Source: Chitinophagaceae bacterium
GTDB taxonomy: Bacteria > Bacteroidota > Bacteroidia > Chitinophagales > Chitinophagaceae
DNA length: 19,059 bases
Direction: 5' to 3'
NCBI GenBank assembly: GCA_025351145.1
Contig: JANXWM010000470.1
Coordinates: 1-19,059 of the forward strand
The translations under genes were made by a program, and so were the position numbers. How positions within the stretch are numbered: position 1 is the stretch's first letter; every line of letters starts with the position of its first letter. Below are positions 15,671 to 19,059 of the stretch, piece after piece. A model generated the notes under the pieces. That model did no database searches and had not been told where the DNA came from. It saw only the letters and a program-made list of their open reading frames with translations.

Positions 15671-15702
15671 TTTGGATTTGGGGATTGACATGTTTAGATT
15701 TG
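15671..15702 (+). promoter_or_regulatory. Bacteroidota-type promoter of the orphan gene
   Basis: TTTG at 15671-15674 is followed after 20 bases by TAGATTTG at 15695-15702, an exact TAnnTTTG box. The ATG of the next gene is 13 bases further on. It lies inside the inverted-repeat element, so the cargo carries its own promoter. Confidence 0.6.
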
Positions 15703-15715
15703 TGTTATATTAAAT

Positions 15716-16132
15716 ATGAAAACATCGTTTCAAATAGCATTTTGTTTTTTAATAGTGTCTTTCACAGACAAAATCCCAATTTGTGATAAACTATCTGACG
15801 GAAAATACAAGGTGCATTTTGATGAAAGCTTCAAACAATATGAAGACTATAAAATTGAAATAAATAGAACGTCCTATATGAAATACCTTGAAAATGGTGA
15901 CTCTGTGAAGGGGAAATTTGAATGGATTTATAATTGCTCACTTCGATTTGATTCAGGAATAAAAGTTAACCTGGATTCAATGACTGAATTTGAAAAATTA
16001 GTTCAAAAATCATTTGGTAATTCTATAGTGAAATTAGAAGACATACATGGCGACACAATAAATTTCCGAACAACCTACTCCGGGAATTTGCATATAACCC
16101 TTAATCAGGGCAAATTAATTAGACTTAAGTAA
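15716..16132 (+). CDS. Hypothetical secreted or lipid-free envelope protein (138 aa), orphan cargo gene
   Basis: The protein has 138 residues. The N-terminus MKTSFQIAFCFLIVSF is a signal-peptide-like stretch, with the mature part starting near residues 17-23 (a cysteine at 23, but no proper lipobox). The mature part is beta-rich and Lys/Asp-rich: DGKYKVHFDE, MKYLENGDSVKGKFEWIYNC and a TINFRTTYSGNLHITLNQGK end. Two cysteines (23 and about 74) could form a disulfide bond. I do not recognise a family, though short C-x-x-L-x-DGKYKV proteins occur in Bacteroidota. The gene is visibly more AT-rich than the flanking hutG-like gene, stands alone with its own promoter and is bracketed by inverted repeats, so transfer with the element is likely. 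Confidence 0.75.
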   Translation: MKTSFQIAFCFLIVSFTDKIPICDKLSDGKYKVHFDESFKQYEDYKIEINRTSYMKYLENGDSVKGKFEWIYNCSLRFDSGIKVNLDSMTEFEKLVQKSFGNSIVKLEDIHGDTINFRTTYSGNLHITLNQGKLIRLK

Positions 16133-16331
16133 TTTGCTTGCAACCTGCAAATGGAGATACCTCCTTACAAAATAACCTGGCTCAAATCCTCTCGCTGACA
16201 AAAGCCGATTCATAACCTGAACGTACAAGAGTGCGACGCAAGTAAAGCTTCATAGCAATTCCTCAGTCCGGTTCAAAAAAATTCTCCCTGCTTTTTTATC
16301 GCTGCTCAAAATTTTAATCCCTGTTTTACAG

Positions 16332-16339
16332 TATGTTTG
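16332..16339 (+). promoter_or_regulatory. Possible -7 box of the arginase-fold gene
   Basis: TATGTTTG is an exact TAnnTTTG match, 19 bases before the ATG at 16358. No TTTG is present at the usual upstream distance, so this is only half a promoter. It overlaps the TTG at 16337 that would be the longest possible start, which argues for the ATG at 16358. Confidence 0.4.
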
Positions 16340-16357
16340 TTGCAAACAAATTTCCGA

Positions 16358-17500
16358 ATGTCATTCCACCCAATAGATACGATGCTTGATTTCCTGGAAC
16401 CGGTGAATAAATATATTTTATCGAACGATGAGGGCTATAAACACAACCAGCTTGGCGCCAATATCAGTGCTTACGAAGAACAGTTTCCCTCGCTTGAAAA
16501 TACCGATATTGTTTTAATAGGATGCGGCGAAAACCGTGGTGCAGGCTCGCTGCGCCCAAATATGCATGCACCGGATGCTGTGAGAAAAGAACTCTACAGC
16601 CTCTTTCACTGGCATAAAGATGTACGTATTGCAGATGCAGGCAATATAAAACCCGGAGCCAGTTTGCAGGATACTTATGCAGCATTAAAAACAGTAGTTA
16701 CAGAGTTGATAAAACACAGTAAAAAGGTGGTAATACTCGGCGGCTCACACGATCTTACACTGGCGCAGTACAGTGTGTACGAAGCTGCCGGAACAATTAT
16801 TGAAGCTGCCTGCGTTGATGCCATGATTGATATTAATATGGACAGCGTAATTCCGTGCGAACGTTTTTTAATGCGCCTGCTCACCGGCGAGCCCAACTTT
16901 ATAAAACAGTATAACCATATTGGTTTTCAGAGCTACATGGTACACCCCGATATGCTCGAAACGATTGATAAATTACGCTTCGATTGTTTTCGCGTGGGCA
17001 AGGTAAAAGAGAATATAGAAGAGATGGAACCGGTAATACGCAATGCCCATCTTTTTAGTTTCGATATAAGCGCCATTCAGCATGCGCATGCACCTGCCAA
17101 CCGGCTTACACCCAACGGTTTTACCGGTGAAGAGGCCTGCGTATTAATGCAGTATGCAGGCATGAGCGCCAGCATCAATACGGTGGGCATTTACGGTTAC
17201 CTGCACGAGCAGGACGTACACAACCTTACCGCAAAACAAATAAGCCACATGCTCTGGTATTTAATGGACGGTATACTGAAAGGCAAGCAGGAAGCGGCTT
17301 TGATAGAAACAGAAAATTTCAGTGAATATAAAATGGCCTTTGCCGAAGTGGAAACCACCTTTCTGCAAAGCAAGAAAACCGGCCGCTGGTGGATGCAGTT
17401 ACCCGAAGGCAATTTTATCGCATGCAGCCAACGCGATTACCTGCTGGCATCACAAAACGAAATACCAGAAAGATGGATGCGTGCAGTAGAAAGAAGTTGA
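16358..17500 (+). CDS. Arginase/formimidoylglutamase-fold protein with altered metal site
   Basis: The protein has 380 residues from the ATG at 16358. An in-frame TTG at 16337 would add seven residues but lies on the -7 box. The ureohydrolase fold is recognisable: LIGCGENRGAGS (53-64), VILGGSHDLTLA (125-136) with metal histidine H131, VDAMIDI (153-159) and FSFDISAIQHAHAP (233-246). The normal DAHxDxR motif reads DAMID, losing one histidine ligand, and the SxDxDxxDP motif reads SFDISAIQH, losing the second aspartate. Bacteroidota proteins of this kind are usually named formimidoylglutamase, but activity with this site is doubtful. No other hut genes are nearby. Possible roles are hydrolysis with a single or different metal, or a non-catalytic function. 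Confidence 0.72.
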   Translation: MSFHPIDTMLDFLEPVNKYILSNDEGYKHNQLGANISAYEEQFPSLENTDIVLIGCGENRGAGSLRPNMHAPDAVRKELYSLFHWHKDVRIADAGNIKPGASLQDTYAALKTVVTELIKHSKKVVILGGSHDLTLAQYSVYEAAGTIIEAACVDAMIDINMDSVIPCERFLMRLLTGEPNFIKQYNHIGFQSYMVHPDMLETIDKLRFDCFRVGKVKENIEEMEPVIRNAHLFSFDISAIQHAHAPANRLTPNGFTGEEACVLMQYAGMSASINTVGIYGYLHEQDVHNLTAKQISHMLWYLMDGILKGKQEAALIETENFSEYKMAFAEVETTFLQSKKTGRWWMQLPEGNFIACSQRDYLLASQNEIPERWMRAVERS

Positions 17501-17508
17501 TTAATGAT

Positions 17509-17582
17509 GAACCGGGCTGAAGGAATTCTATTAAACTTTCTTGCGTCGCACTCTTGTACGTTCTGATTATAGATCAGCTTTT
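17509..17582 (+). repeat. Solo repeat arm behind the arginase-fold gene
   Basis: The head GAACCGGGCTGAAGG starts nine bases after the stop codon of the upstream gene. It is followed by the intact core at 17541-17563 and the type-B tail TGATTATAGATCAGCTTTT to 17582. The core contains TTG CGT CGC, which can be mistaken for a start codon of the next gene. Confidence 0.85.
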
Positions 17583-17624
17583 ACCGAAGCGAAGACCGAA
17601 GCGATAAAAAACAATTTCTCGAAA

Positions 17625-18950
17625 ATGAATCAGATTAAAAATATTGTCATCGTTCTTTGCGCATGCAGCTTTTGCCTTTCTTCATGCTCGGTAAGCATAC
17701 AACTTGATAAAGCCGCAAAACAGGATATCGTTAACCGCAAAGATTTAAGTTCAGCACATGTAGGCATCAGCATTTTCGATCCTGCCGCAAATAAGTTTTT
17801 ATATAATTATAGCGGTGATAAATACTTTATTCCTGCCAGCAATACAAAGATCATCACCTGCTATGCCGCCATGAAATATTTGGGCGATAGCCTTGCTGGC
17901 CTTGATGTAACAGAGTTCAGTAATTTCCTGGTAATAGAACCAACCGGCGACCCCACATTGCTGCACCCTGATTTCCCCAATCAGCCTGTCATAAAATTTC
18001 TACAGCAAAAAGACAAATCAATATTTTACCAGCAGCCCAAATGGAAAGAAAATGCTTACGGCTCCGGCTGGAGCTGGGACGATTACCAGGATGATTATAT
18101 GGCCGAAAGAAGTGCTTTGCCCATCTATGGAAATGTGCTCAGTGTTTCAGGTAATGCATCTGCTGTAACGGTTACACCGCAGGCATTCGCAAAGAATATT
18201 CAGTTCCCGTCAACAGCAAACAGTAACCGGTTTTTTGTTACAGGTTTAAAACGTGATTTTTATTCAAACGCATTCAAAGCAAAAATTGATAGCGCAGATA
18301 AAGGCATTATACAGGCCCCGTTTATTACCAGCGATTCACTGGCGTTGCAATTATTATCTGATACAGTTCACCGCGGCATTAGTTTGCCTGGCAAATTCAG
18401 GTCTGTGCAATCAGCAGCAAGCAGGTACATTATTTATTCGCAGCCAACAGACTCTTTATTAAAAATAATGATGCACCGCAGCGATAATTTTTATGCTGAA
18501 CAATCTTTGCTGATGGTGAGCAATAAAATGCTCGGCGTGATGAGTGATGAAAAGATCATTGACAGTTTAATAAAATCGGATTTTAAAAACATGCCGCAAA
18601 AACCAAAATGGGTAGATGGCAGCGGACTTAGCCGGTATAATTTATTTTCGCCGCAGGATTTTGTTTTTGTATTAAATAAAATGCGCAATGAATTTGAATG
18701 GAGCCGCATCACCACTATTTTTTCCACAGGTGGTAGTGGTACTTTGGCCGCAAGATATAAAGGGCTCGAGGGAAAGATTTATGCCAAAACAGGAACGCTC
18801 AGTAATAATATTGCGCTTAGCGGATACATCATTACAAAAAAAGGAAAGACATTAATTTTCTCCATATTAGTTGGCAACCACACAGCCGCTGGTGTTGATA
18901 TTCGCAATGCGATGGAACAGTTCCTGACAGGTGTAATAGACAGGTATTAA
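17625..18950 (+). CDS. PBP4-type D-alanyl-D-alanine carboxypeptidase/endopeptidase lipoprotein
   Basis: The protein has 441 residues from the ATG at 17625. The frame continues upstream to a TTG at 17541 inside a repeat core, but that extension (MRRTLVRS...) is repeat-encoded and would hide the signal. From 17625 the N-terminus is a classical lipoprotein signal with the lipobox LSSC (C21). All three peptidase S13 active-site motifs are present: SNTK (S72, K75), SDN (286-288) and KTG (388-390), with DGSGLSRYN (331-339) typical of the family. It trims or cuts peptidoglycan cross-links and would be anchored to a membrane facing the periplasm. At about 440 residues it is somewhat shorter than typical PBP4, with a smaller inserted domain (95-280). 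Confidence 0.92.
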   Translation: MNQIKNIVIVLCACSFCLSSCSVSIQLDKAAKQDIVNRKDLSSAHVGISIFDPAANKFLYNYSGDKYFIPASNTKIITCYAAMKYLGDSLAGLDVTEFSNFLVIEPTGDPTLLHPDFPNQPVIKFLQQKDKSIFYQQPKWKENAYGSGWSWDDYQDDYMAERSALPIYGNVLSVSGNASAVTVTPQAFAKNIQFPSTANSNRFFVTGLKRDFYSNAFKAKIDSADKGIIQAPFITSDSLALQLLSDTVHRGISLPGKFRSVQSAASRYIIYSQPTDSLLKIMMHRSDNFYAEQSLLMVSNKMLGVMSDEKIIDSLIKSDFKNMPQKPKWVDGSGLSRYNLFSPQDFVFVLNKMRNEFEWSRITTIFSTGGSGTLAARYKGLEGKIYAKTGTLSNNIALSGYIITKKGKTLIFSILVGNHTAAGVDIRNAMEQFLTGVIDRY

Positions 18951-18965
18951 AACTGCTGCATAAAG

Positions 18966-19059
18966 TTAAGAACGTACAATTACCCACGAACTACAGTACA
19001 CGCAGGCAAATGAAGGTGATGCCACTGAATACACAGAAACACAGAGAAAATTTTCAGTG
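18966..19059. repeat. Repeat remnants at the end of the window
   Basis: GAACGTACAA (near 18969-18978) is the inner end of a minus-strand core whose rest has decayed. The final 35 or so bases contain ACACAGAAACACAGAGAAAA, a direct-repeat-like string that I recall from gene-flanking repeats in Bacteroidota. The window ends inside it, so its extent is unknown. Confidence 0.35.

Larger units (their letters stand above)
15572..16274. mobile_element. Inverted-repeat element enclosing an orphan gene
   Basis: The left arm 15572-15645 and right arm 16201-16274 are inverted copies. They match in the head (GAACC), in the ATTnCTAT stretch, in the TTGCGTCGCAC core with CTTGTACGTTCAG, and in the type-B tail (TTAT..AT..G.CTTT). 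Identity is about three quarters by eye, with two single-base shifts. They enclose one gene with its own promoter. The layout repeats that of the GIY-YIG element at 7047-7673, with a different cargo. Confidence 0.6.

Noticed and set aside
16337..16357. Longer arginase-fold start at the TTG at 16337
   Set aside because: It overlaps an exact TAnnTTTG box, so a transcript from that promoter would not contain the TTG.

Overview
The window comes from a Bacteroidota genome, most likely Chitinophagaceae or a close relative. The evidence is the moderate-to-low GC content, a TamB-like protein of Bacteroidota type, the small acidic DUF2795 protein, an FHS-type sugar permease, a degenerate arginase-fold protein of the kind I associate with this phylum, and -7 promoter boxes of the form TAnnTTTG. 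I see no rRNA, tRNA, CRISPR array or phage module.

Layout. Bases 2-3466 hold the C-terminal 1,150 or so residues of a TamB-like protein that begins upstream of the window. Bases 4007-11287 hold a same-strand catabolic cluster: a DapA/NAL-fold lyase, a RidA deaminase, a secreted ceramidase-like amidase, a class III aminotransferase, an FHS-type MFS permease and a 3-hydroxyacyl-CoA-dehydrogenase-like oxidoreductase. The last three are tightly packed. The cluster is interrupted at 7047-7673 by a small GIY-YIG nuclease gene held between long nested inverted repeats. Next come a DUF2795 gene on the minus strand with its own promoter and terminator, a LolD-like ABC ATPase, and a minus-strand block (a secreted protein with a ricin-like C-terminus, an OmpA-family lipid-free envelope protein, and a coupled 93-residue FlgD-like protein). 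The end of the window holds a 138-residue orphan gene bracketed by inverted repeats, an arginase/formimidoylglutamase-fold protein and a PBP4-type D,D-carboxypeptidase lipoprotein.

The unifying feature is a dispersed intergenic repeat family. Its core reads TTGCGTCGCAC-(A/C/T)-CTTGTACGTTC, preceded by a head close to GAACCGGGCTGAAG. I count twelve recognisable cores plus two remnants in 19 kb, all between genes. They occur as solo arms, as head-out inverted pairs about 170 bp long (two near-twins), and as long inverted pairs that enclose a gene (the GIY-YIG gene and the 138-residue orphan). In several cases the head lies just behind a stop codon and runs in the same direction as that gene. 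I read this as a miniature mobile or REP-like element family with cargo-bearing versions; the GIY-YIG protein is a candidate mobilising enzyme, but that link is inference.

The catabolic genes suggest a pathway in which a periplasmic amidase releases an amine, a permease imports it, an aminotransferase and RidA remove the nitrogen, and a dehydrogenase and an aldolase-fold enzyme process the carbon skeleton. The substrate cannot be read from the sequence.
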